Assembly (NCBI RefSeq): GCF_902459535.1
Contig: NZ_LR699553.1
Location: 1,302,001-1,366,000 of the forward strand
Direction: 5' to 3'
From: Paraburkholderia dioscoreae
GTDB lineage: Bacteria; Pseudomonadota; Gammaproteobacteria; Burkholderiales; Burkholderiaceae
DNA: 64,000 nt
Of this stretch, positions 1-7,321 are shown piece after piece. A model generated the notes under the pieces. It was not told the origin of the DNA, ran no database searches, and was given only the letters and a program-made list of their open reading frames with translations. Numbering within the stretch: the first letter of the stretch is position 1; the number at the start of each line of letters is the position of its first letter. Position numbers and translations under genes: made by a program.

Positions 1-78
1 GAGACGCGGTATGCGGCGAGCGTTTCGTTCGAGGCGCTCCCGTCCGCGCGGCGTGAAAACAAGATTCGAACGGCGTGC

Positions 79-1869
79 TCAGCGATCAGGCGCCGCCGCC
101 TGTTTCTCCAATGCAGCTTTCACCCGCTGGATCACGTCGTCCCAGGCGCCGGGTCGCGTCTGCCTGAAAAGCCGGGCGTTCGGATACCAAGGGGAGTCCT
201 CGCGACGCTCGAGCCAGCGCCAGCAGGCGTCGAACCGCGAGAGAATCCAGACCGGCTTGTTCAACGCGCCGACAAGATGCGCCGTGGACGTGTCCACGGC
301 GATCACCAGGTCGAGGCTTTCTACGATGGCGGCGGTGTCGGCAAAATCGCGGACTTCGTTCATTGGATCGATGGGACGGTATTCGGACGGAATGTCGTTG
401 ATTTGCGGTTGGGTCGTTGCGCCTTTCTGCAAACTCACGAACGTGACGCCCGGCACTTGCAGCAGCGGCAGGAAGGCGAGCGCGTGCAGCGAACGACGCT
501 GATCGACGGCATTCGCATCAGGTTGATGCGGGCGTGGATCGCCGGCCCACACAAGTCCGACCTTGAAGCCCGATGCCGGCAGGCGCCGCTTCCAGTGCGC
601 GATCCGCTCCTCCGGAGCCCGCAGATAGGGCATCGAAGCCGGGATCGTATCGAGGGTCGTTTCAAACCGATGTGGCAGGCTCATCAAGAAGCACCAATAG
701 TCGTGCGGCGGAACATCGTGCTGGCCATCCAAAGGAATGCAATGGTCCACGCCTTCGATCAGTTCGAACAGGCTGTGCAAAGCGCGAGGGCAGGCAATAC
801 TCAGATTCGCCACGCCGCGCGCCTTCAATAAAGGCAGATAACGGACGAACTGAAGAAGGTCGCCGAGGCCTTGTTCAGGCCAGACGAGTAGCGATCTGCC
901 TTGCAGCGATCCACCTTGCCACTGCGGATAATCGACATTCGGCGTGGGAATGGCGTGCGGTTCCATGCGCGGATCGTAACGAATTTCGTAACGTTGCCAT
1001 CCCTCGATATATCGGCCTTCCGTCAAAAGATGCTGCGCGAGAGCGTACTGTTCCGATACCGAATCCGGTTCGCGCTCGATCACTTTCCGATAGGCCTCTT
1101 CCGCCTCGGCGCGCCGATGGGTCATGCAGAGAATGTGCGCCAGATTGCGAGTGGCGACGCGATGTTCGGGATCGAGGTTCAGCGCGCGGCGAACGAAGGA
1201 TTCGGCTTCCTCGTAGCGATAGTCTTTCATGAGCGCCACAGCCAGGCCGTTGCACGCTTCGCAATGTTCGGGTTCGAGCTCCAGCACACGACGAAATACG
1301 CTTTGGGCTTCCTGATGGCGTCCTGTCTTCAGGAGGACCATGCCGAGATTGTGCTGCGCTCTTTCGCGCCGGGCGTCGAGAAGGAGGGCCCGGCGGCAGT
1401 ATGGCTCCGCTTCCGGAAAGCGCTCCGCGCCGATCAACAGGCTGGCCAGATTGATCAACGCCGGGACGAAATCGGCATCGTGATCGAGCGCACGACGAAA
1501 AGCCGCTTCGGCTTCGTTCCTCCGTTCCGTGTCGGCGAACAGCGTGGCGATGTTGTAATGCGCGGCGGCATAACCGGGCGCGAGCTGGATCGCGCGATGG
1601 AGTAGGGCTTCTCCTTCGGTCTCGCGGTGCTGGTCGATCAGCATGTTGGCCAGATTGACCAGATAGATCGAGTTTTCGTCGATGCCGAGCGCGCGGCGAA
1701 TGAGAGTCTCTGCCTGGGCGAGTTCGCCGCGATCGGCGTAGAGCAGCCCGAGCAGATGTAGCGCGTCGGCGTGGCGGGGATCTTCGGCGAGTACCTGAAG
1801 ATACGCCTGTTCAGCCTCATGAGGGAGCCCTGATTGATGGGCTTCGAGTGCGGATTGAAACAGCAGCAT
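79..1869 (-). CDS. TPR-repeat protein with GT9-like glycosyltransferase C-terminus
   Basis: A 596-residue protein. The N-terminal half (about residues 1-275) is a run of 34-residue tetratricopeptide repeats, seen in recurring patterns such as ALHLLGLLYADRGELAQAE and AHYNIATLF. The C-terminal half contains LVWPEQGLGDLLQFVRYLP, VGLVWAGDP and VIAVDTSTAHLVGALNKP. These resemble the ADP-heptose:LPS heptosyltransferase (GT9) fold, especially the late D(T/S)xxxHLAxAL-like motif. Such TPR-GT proteins are common in Burkholderiales; the acceptor is unknown. There is no signal peptide, so it is probably cytoplasmic. The ATG at 1869 begins the first TPR directly and has no strong ribosome-binding site. 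It is transcribed away from the kdp operon. A role in surface glycan or protein glycosylation is inference. Confidence 0.85.
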   Translation of the reverse strand: MLLFQSALEAHQSGLPHEAEQAYLQVLAEDPRHADALHLLGLLYADRGELAQAETLIRRALGIDENSIYLVNLANMLIDQHRETEGEALLHRAIQLAPGYAAAHYNIATLFADTERRNEAEAAFRRALDHDADFVPALINLASLLIGAERFPEAEPYCRRALLLDARRERAQHNLGMVLLKTGRHQEAQSVFRRVLELEPEHCEACNGLAVALMKDYRYEEAESFVRRALNLDPEHRVATRNLAHILCMTHRRAEAEEAYRKVIEREPDSVSEQYALAQHLLTEGRYIEGWQRYEIRYDPRMEPHAIPTPNVDYPQWQGGSLQGRSLLVWPEQGLGDLLQFVRYLPLLKARGVANLSIACPRALHSLFELIEGVDHCIPLDGQHDVPPHDYWCFLMSLPHRFETTLDTIPASMPYLRAPEERIAHWKRRLPASGFKVGLVWAGDPRPHQPDANAVDQRRSLHALAFLPLLQVPGVTFVSLQKGATTQPQINDIPSEYRPIDPMNEVRDFADTAAIVESLDLVIAVDTSTAHLVGALNKPVWILSRFDACWRWLERREDSPWYPNARLFRQTRPGAWDDVIQRVKAALEKQAAAPDR

Positions 1870-2316
1870 GGAGAACGGGTTCTTGCAGTAGTGATGACAT
1901 GGCCATGCCCGGTGAAGGCCCAGAGCCCGATGGCATGAGGTCGAAACGTCAGGTGATTTTTATACACCGTGGTGCCCGCGAGCGCAGGGAATGTGCGTGG
2001 CGAATCAACGCAGCGTGGAGCACGCGGGGTTCGATCATTCGCCGCGCCGCGGCATACAGGTGACGCGACGCGGGTTCAGCCGCGGCAAGCAATCCGCCGA
2101 GCATAGCCTGGTCGTGTCGAACAACATCTCATTTTTAACGGTGCGATACGGCCGCGGCTGGGTGCGCGCTGAACGTGCGATCAGGCCGTCATCAGCATTT
2201 CGCGGTGTCCGCCGCGTTTACGGAATTTTTATACTCCCCACCCCATCTTTGACCAGCCCTTTACGCGGTTCGGCATAACGTTGCACCTATCCAAAGTCCG
2301 TGTAATGGAGAACAAA
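1870..2316. promoter_or_regulatory. Divergent intergenic region holding the kdp promoter/KdpE-site candidate
   Basis: No gene is supported in these 447 bases between the TPR protein and the kdp operon. Near the kdp side an AT-rich tract (2225-2235, ATTTTTATACT) is followed by a TTGACC hexamer at 2249-2254 and, 19 bases later, CATAAC at 2274-2279. The T-rich TATAC tract resembles known KdpE targets and sits just upstream of the possible -35. KdpE control is inference. A second T-rich TATAC tract near 1960-1966 could serve the TPR gene side; this is weak. Confidence 0.4.
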
Positions 2317-2430
2317 ATGGATGTGCTGTATGTCGGGGGGCTGGTGCTGTTCGCCGCGCTGACCTTTGCGTTAATTGCCGGCTGCGAGAAGTTGATGCAG
2401 TTCCGCCGTGGCCAGGGAGCGCGCTCATGA
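2317..2430 (+). CDS. Small membrane protein upstream of kdpF
   Basis: A 37-residue frame (MDVLYVGGLVLFAALTFALI at the start, RRGQGARS at the end). A TAATGGAGAACAAA stretch provides GGAG as ribosome-binding site before the ATG. It has one transmembrane helix followed by a basic tail, so it should sit in the inner membrane with the C-terminus in the cytoplasm. Its TGA overlaps the kdpF ATG (ATGA at 2427-2430), so translation is probably coupled. It is not KdpF, which follows. Similar tiny ORFs are often present but unnamed in front of kdpF. Function unknown; an accessory role in the Kdp complex is a guess from coupling. Confidence 0.7.
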   Translation: MDVLYVGGLVLFAALTFALIAGCEKLMQFRRGQGARS

Positions 2431-2519
2431 CCTGGATTCTCTGGTTGTCCGGTGCGGCGACCGCGCTGCTGTTCGTGTATCTGGTCTATGCGCTGTTGCG
2501 CGCGGAGGACATTGAATGA
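2427..2519 (+). CDS. kdpF: KdpF, small stabilising subunit of the K+-transporting ATPase
   Basis: A 30-residue protein. MTWILWLSGAATALL begins a single hydrophobic helix, and the C-terminus reads YALLRAEDIE, matching the KdpF family signature (YALLRPE-like). In E. coli KdpF stabilises the KdpABC complex at the KdpA surface. Overlap with the small upstream ORF and with kdpA (ATGA at 2516-2519) gives an unbroken coupled start of the operon. Confidence 0.93.
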   Translation: MTWILWLSGAATALLFVYLVYALLRAEDIE

Positions 2520-4321
2520 ACTCGAACAATGTCCTGCAAGCGGGCCTTTTCATCGTCGTGCTGCTGGCAGCCGCGGTGCCTATGTCCCGTTATCTGAGCG
2601 CCGTGATGGACGGCAGTTCGCGCGTGGTCCGCTTCGGCGGTCCTGTCGAACGTTTGCTGTATCGCATCGCGGGCGTCGATCCTGCCACCGAAATGAGCTG
2701 GAAGCACTACGCGATCGCCACGATCGCGTTCAACACGCTCGGCGTGGCGTTTCTCTACGTGCTGCTGCGCGTGCAAGGCTGGCTGCCGGGCAACCCGCAG
2801 CAGTTCGGCCCGATGACCGTGGATGGCGCGTTCAACACGGCGGTCAGTTTCGTGACCAACACGAACTGGCAGGATTACACGCCGGAACAAACCGTCGGCT
2901 ATCTGACGCAGATGCTCGGCTTCACCGTGCAGAACTTCTTTTCGGCCGCCACCGGCATCGTCGTGGTGATCGCATTGATTCGCGGCTTTGCGCGCCACAC
3001 CGCGCAAACCATCGGCAATTTCTGGGTCGACCTGACGCGTGTGACGCTGTACGTGCTGCTGCCCATGTCGGCGATCCTCGCGGCGCTGTTGATGAGCCAG
3101 GGCGTGATCCAGAACTTCAAGGCGTACGAAGACGTGCCGACCTTGCAGACCACCACCTATGCCGCGCCGAAGCTCGACGCGCAAGGCAATCCGGTGAAGG
3201 ACGCGAAGGGCAATGCGGTGACGGTCGATACGCCGGTGAAGACGCAGACGCTCGCAATGGGCCCGGTTGCTTCACAGGAAGCGATCAAGATGCTGGGCAC
3301 CAACGGCGGCGGCTTCTTTAACGGCAATTCGGCCCATCCGTATGAAAACCCGACGCCGTTCTCGAACTTCCTGCAGATCTTCTCGATCCTGATCATCCCG
3401 GCGGGGCTGGCACTGGTGTTCGGCCGCATGATCGCGGACCGCAAGCAGGGGGTGGCGGTGCTCGCCACCATGACGATTGCGTTTGCCGTCTGCGTATTCG
3501 GCGAGATCAGCGCGGAACAGAGCGGCAATCCGGCTATCGCCGCATTGCATGTCGATCAGTCGGCCAATGCGCTGCAATCGGGCGGCAATGCGGAAGGCAA
3601 GGAAACGCGCTTCGGTATCGCGCAGTCGGGCATCTTTACGGTTGCAACCACCGCAGCTTCGTGCGGCGCGGTCGCCAACACGCACGATTCGCTGACGCCG
3701 ATCGGCGGCCTGTATCCGATGCTGCTGATGCAACTGGGCGAAGTGATCTTCGGCGGCGTGGGTTCCGGTATGTACGGGATGCTCGTGTTCGCGCTGCTGG
3801 CCGTGTTCGTGGCGGGCCTGATGATCGGCCGCACGCCGGAATACGTCGGCAAGAAGATCGAAGCGTATGAGATGAAGATGGTGTCGATCGTCGTGCTGCT
3901 CACGCCGCTGCTGGTGCTGGTGGGCACGTCGATCGCGGTATTGAGCGACGCGGGCAAGGCCGGCATTCTCAACCCCGGCGCGCACGGTTTCTCCGAAATC
4001 CTCTACGCGTTCAGTTCGGCCGCCAACAACAACGGTAGCGCGTTCGCGGGCCTCACCGTGGGCACGCCGTTCTACAACTGGCTCACGGCGATCGCGATGT
4101 GGTTCGGTCGCTTCGGCACGATCGTTCCGGTGCTTGCGATTGCCGGTTCGCTCGCCGCGAAAAAGCGCATCGGCGTGACGGGCGGCACGCTGCCCACGCA
4201 TGGACCGCTGTTCGTCGTGCTGCTGCTCGGCACGGTGCTGCTGGTCGGCGCGCTGACTTATGTGCCTGCCCTCGCGCTCGGTCCTGGTGTCGAACATCTG
4301 ATGATGATGGGCGCCCATTGA
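2516..4321 (+). CDS. kdpA: KdpA, K+-translocating channel-like subunit
   Basis: A 601-residue polytopic protein in the size range of KdpA (about 560-600). It carries the selectivity-filter-type sequence MLGTNGGGFFNGNSAHPYEN and SFVTNTNWQDY, both characteristic of KdpA, which descends from the Trk/Ktr channel fold. It binds and conducts K+ across the inner membrane, energised by KdpB. It overlaps kdpF by four bases. A 52-base gap precedes kdpB. Confidence 0.97.
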   Translation: MNSNNVLQAGLFIVVLLAAAVPMSRYLSAVMDGSSRVVRFGGPVERLLYRIAGVDPATEMSWKHYAIATIAFNTLGVAFLYVLLRVQGWLPGNPQQFGPMTVDGAFNTAVSFVTNTNWQDYTPEQTVGYLTQMLGFTVQNFFSAATGIVVVIALIRGFARHTAQTIGNFWVDLTRVTLYVLLPMSAILAALLMSQGVIQNFKAYEDVPTLQTTTYAAPKLDAQGNPVKDAKGNAVTVDTPVKTQTLAMGPVASQEAIKMLGTNGGGFFNGNSAHPYENPTPFSNFLQIFSILIIPAGLALVFGRMIADRKQGVAVLATMTIAFAVCVFGEISAEQSGNPAIAALHVDQSANALQSGGNAEGKETRFGIAQSGIFTVATTAASCGAVANTHDSLTPIGGLYPMLLMQLGEVIFGGVGSGMYGMLVFALLAVFVAGLMIGRTPEYVGKKIEAYEMKMVSIVVLLTPLLVLVGTSIAVLSDAGKAGILNPGAHGFSEILYAFSSAANNNGSAFAGLTVGTPFYNWLTAIAMWFGRFGTIVPVLAIAGSLAAKKRIGVTGGTLPTHGPLFVVLLLGTVLLVGALTYVPALALGPGVEHLMMMGAH

Positions 4322-4373
4322 GACCCGCGATGAAAACGGGTGAGCACGCGCAAACGGGAAATTCGAGGATTCA

Positions 4374-6458
4374 ATGACTGAACATAATGCAACCAGGTCC
4401 ATGTTCGACCCGGCGCTGCTGCGCCCGGCGATCGTGGACTCCTTCAAGAAGCTCACGCCGCGCACGCAGTTCCGCAATCCGGTGATGTTCTGCGTGTACG
4501 TGGGCAGCATTCTCACGACCATTCTCTGGATCGCCGCGCTCGGCGGCCAGGCCGAGGCGCCCGCGGGCTTCATTCTCGCGGTCACCTTGTGGCTGTGGTT
4601 CACGGTGCTGTTCGCCAACTTCGCGGAGGCGCTGGCCGAAGGCCGTTCGAAGGCTCAGGCCGCGTCGCTGCGCAGCGCGAAGAAAGACGTGATGGCCAAG
4701 AAGTTGAACGAGCCGCATCCGAAGTCGCCGATCCGCATTCTGACGGCTTCCGATCTGCGCAAGGGCGACGTCGTGCTGGTCGAGACCGGCGACGTGATTC
4801 CGGCCGACGGCGAAGTGGTCGAAGGCGTCGCGTCGGTCGACGAATCGGCGATCACGGGCGAATCCGCGCCGGTGATCCGCGAGTCGGGCGGCGACTTTTC
4901 GTCGGTGACGGGCGGCACGCGCGTGCTGTCGGACTGGATCGTGGTGCGCGTCACGGCGAATCCGGGCGAGGCGTTTCTCGACCGCATGATCGCGATGGTG
5001 GAAGGCGCGAAGCGTCAGAAGACGCCGAACGAAATCGCGCTGACCATTTTGCTGGTCGCGTTGACGATCGTGATGCTGCTGGCCACCGCCACGCTGCTGC
5101 CATTCTCGATGTTCTCGGTCGAAGCCGCGAAAGCGGGTCACGTGGTGACGATTACCGCGCTGGTCGCGCTGCTGGTGTGTCTGATTCCGACCACGATCGG
5201 CGGGTTGCTGTCCGCGATCGGCGTGGCCGGCATGAGCCGCATGATGCAGGCGAACGTGATCGCCACGTCCGGCCGCGCGGTAGAAGCGGCCGGCGACGTC
5301 GACGTATTGCTGCTCGACAAGACGGGCACCATCACGCTCGGCAACCGCCAGGCTTCGCAATTCGTGCCGGCGCCGGGCTTGACGGAAGAAGCGCTCGCGG
5401 ACGCCGCGCAACTGTCGTCGCTCGCCGACGAAACGCCGGAAGGCCGCAGCATCGTCGTGCTGGCGAAGCAGCGCTTCAATATCCGTCAACGCGATATGGC
5501 TTCGCTGCATGCCGTGTTCCTCGCGTTCACCGCGCAAACGCGCATGAGCGGCGTCGATCTGCCTGGCCGTGAAATCCGCAAGGGCGCGGCCGACGCGGTG
5601 AAGAACTATGTCGAAGCGAACGGCGGACGTTTCCCGAACGAAGTCAGCAACGCGGTCGCCGAAGTCGCCCGCCGTGGCAGCACGCCGCTGGTGGTCGCCG
5701 AGAAAGGCGAGCAGGGCGCGCGCGTGCTCGGTGTGATCGAACTGAAGGACGTCGTGAAGGGCGGCATCAAGGAGCGTTTCGCCGAACTGCGCAAGATGGG
5801 CATCAAGACCATCATGGTGACGGGCGACAACCGGCTGACCGCGGCGGCGATTGCCGCGGAAGCCGGCGTCGACGATTTCCTCGCCGAAGCCACGCCGGAA
5901 GCGAAGCTCTCCACGATTCGCGCGCATCAGGCCGAAGGGCGCCTCGTGGCAATGACCGGCGACGGCACCAACGACGCCCCGGCGCTCGCGCAGGCCGACG
6001 TCGCGGTGGCGATGAACACCGGCACGCAGGCCGCGAAGGAAGCGGGCAACATGGTCGACCTCGATTCGAATCCGACCAAGCTGATCGAGATCGTCGAGAT
6101 CGGCAAGCAGATGCTGATGACGCGCGGCTCGCTCACCACGTTCTCGATCGCCAACGACGTCGCCAAGTACTTCGCGATCATTCCGGCCGCGTTCGCCACG
6201 ACCTATCCGGCGCTGAACGCGCTGAACGTGATGCATCTGGCCACGCCGGCTTCGGCGATCATGTCGGCGGTGATTTTCAACGCGCTGATCATCGTGCTGC
6301 TGATTCCGCTGGCGCTCAAGGGCGTGCGCTATCGCGCGCTGGGCGCGGCGATCCTGTTGCGCCGCAATCTGCTGATTTACGGTTTGGGCGGGATCATCGT
6401 GCCGTTCATCGGCATCAAGCTGATCGATATGGTGCTGGCCGCGTTCGGTTGGGTCTAA
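4374..6458 (+). CDS. kdpB: KdpB, P-type ATPase subunit
   Basis: A 694-residue class IA P-type ATPase. Visible motifs in order are the actuator loop ITGESAPV, the phosphorylation motif DKTGT with Asp315 as phosphoacceptor, the nucleotide-domain hinge MVTGDNRLTAAAIAAEAGV, and MTGDGTNDAPALAQADVAVA. Hydrophobic helices flank these domains. It hydrolyses ATP to drive K+ uptake through KdpA. Length and motif spacing are normal, and it lies between kdpA and kdpC as in other bacteria. Confidence 0.98.
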   Translation: MTEHNATRSMFDPALLRPAIVDSFKKLTPRTQFRNPVMFCVYVGSILTTILWIAALGGQAEAPAGFILAVTLWLWFTVLFANFAEALAEGRSKAQAASLRSAKKDVMAKKLNEPHPKSPIRILTASDLRKGDVVLVETGDVIPADGEVVEGVASVDESAITGESAPVIRESGGDFSSVTGGTRVLSDWIVVRVTANPGEAFLDRMIAMVEGAKRQKTPNEIALTILLVALTIVMLLATATLLPFSMFSVEAAKAGHVVTITALVALLVCLIPTTIGGLLSAIGVAGMSRMMQANVIATSGRAVEAAGDVDVLLLDKTGTITLGNRQASQFVPAPGLTEEALADAAQLSSLADETPEGRSIVVLAKQRFNIRQRDMASLHAVFLAFTAQTRMSGVDLPGREIRKGAADAVKNYVEANGGRFPNEVSNAVAEVARRGSTPLVVAEKGEQGARVLGVIELKDVVKGGIKERFAELRKMGIKTIMVTGDNRLTAAAIAAEAGVDDFLAEATPEAKLSTIRAHQAEGRLVAMTGDGTNDAPALAQADVAVAMNTGTQAAKEAGNMVDLDSNPTKLIEIVEIGKQMLMTRGSLTTFSIANDVAKYFAIIPAAFATTYPALNALNVMHLATPASAIMSAVIFNALIIVLLIPLALKGVRYRALGAAILLRRNLLIYGLGGIIVPFIGIKLIDMVLAAFGWV

Positions 6459-6485
6459 GCGCTTGTTCAAGAGGAATCATTCATC

Positions 6486-7064
6486 ATGAAAAATCTGTTC
6501 CGTCCGTTGATCGTGCTGTTCGTGGTACTCGCCGCGCTCACGGGAATGGCCTATCCCGCGGTGATGACCGCTTTCGGTCAGGCAGTCTTCCACGATCAGG
6601 CCAACGGCAGCATGCTCGAACAGAACGGCAAGGTGGTCGGCTCGAAGCTGATCGGCCAGCAGTTCGATGCGCCGCAATACTTCTGGGGCCGCCTGTCGGC
6701 TACCAGCCCGATGCCGTACAACGCGCAGGGGTCGAGCGGGTCGAACCTCGGCCCGACCAACCCGGCGTTGCTCGACGAAATCAAAGGCCGTATCGACGCG
6801 CTGAAGGCGGCCGGCACGGATATGTCGAAGCCGGTGCCGGTCGATCTGGTGACGTCCTCAGGCAGCGGTCTCGATCCTGAGATCAGCCCGGCCGCCGCGG
6901 CTTATCAGATCGAGCGCGTGGCCAAGGCTCGCAAGCTCGCGCCGAACGACGTGCAGGCACTGGTGGACCGCTATACGAGCGGCCGTCAGTTCGGCATTCT
7001 GGGCGAGGCGCGCGTGAACGTGCTGCAACTGAACCTGGCGCTGGATGAGATGAAGCGCGGCTGA
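6486..7064 (+). CDS. kdpC: KdpC, accessory subunit of the K+-transporting ATPase
   Basis: A 192-residue protein with one N-terminal transmembrane helix (about residues 5-27). The soluble domain carries family signatures: YFWGRLSATSPMPYNAQGSS, SGSNLGPTNPALL and ASGSGLDPEISPAAA-like sequence (here SSGSGLDPEISPAAA). KdpC assists ATP binding by KdpB. A strong terminator hairpin follows 26 bases after the stop, separating kdpFABC from kdpDE. Confidence 0.97.
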   Translation: MKNLFRPLIVLFVVLAALTGMAYPAVMTAFGQAVFHDQANGSMLEQNGKVVGSKLIGQQFDAPQYFWGRLSATSPMPYNAQGSSGSNLGPTNPALLDEIKGRIDALKAAGTDMSKPVPVDLVTSSGSGLDPEISPAAAAYQIERVAKARKLAPNDVQALVDRYTSGRQFGILGEARVNVLQLNLALDEMKRG

Positions 7065-7089
7065 GCGACAAGGCGCAGCGCTTCGCTTT

Positions 7090-7127
7090 GCAAAGGCGGC
7101 GTCCGGGCGACCCCGCCTTTGCCTTTT
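7090..7127 (+). terminator. Rho-independent terminator after kdpC
   Basis: GCAAAGGCGG at 7090-7099 pairs perfectly with CCGCCTTTGC at 7113-7122 and is followed by CTTTTG. It lies directly after kdpC, which implies that kdpDE has its own promoter or is expressed by read-through. Confidence 0.8.
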
Positions 7128-7321
7128 GACGGCGCGACGGCGAGCGCATGCAGCGGTTGCCGCGCTGAGCTATTGGCGACGATCAGTACTCGTAGTGCCC
7201 GCCAGTCGCAGTCGCCGCCATTCGCGGTGGCTCCATGTGCGGAGGCCGCCATTTGCGACTGCGTCGTCTCCGTGCCACCATGCATGAATTGACGCTCGCC
7301 CAACGATGAAAACCATTGAGC

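Noticed and set aside
4371..6470. A 699-codon minus-strand frame opposite kdpB
   Set aside because: Shadow of kdpB, which has all P-type ATPase motifs; the opposite frame has none.
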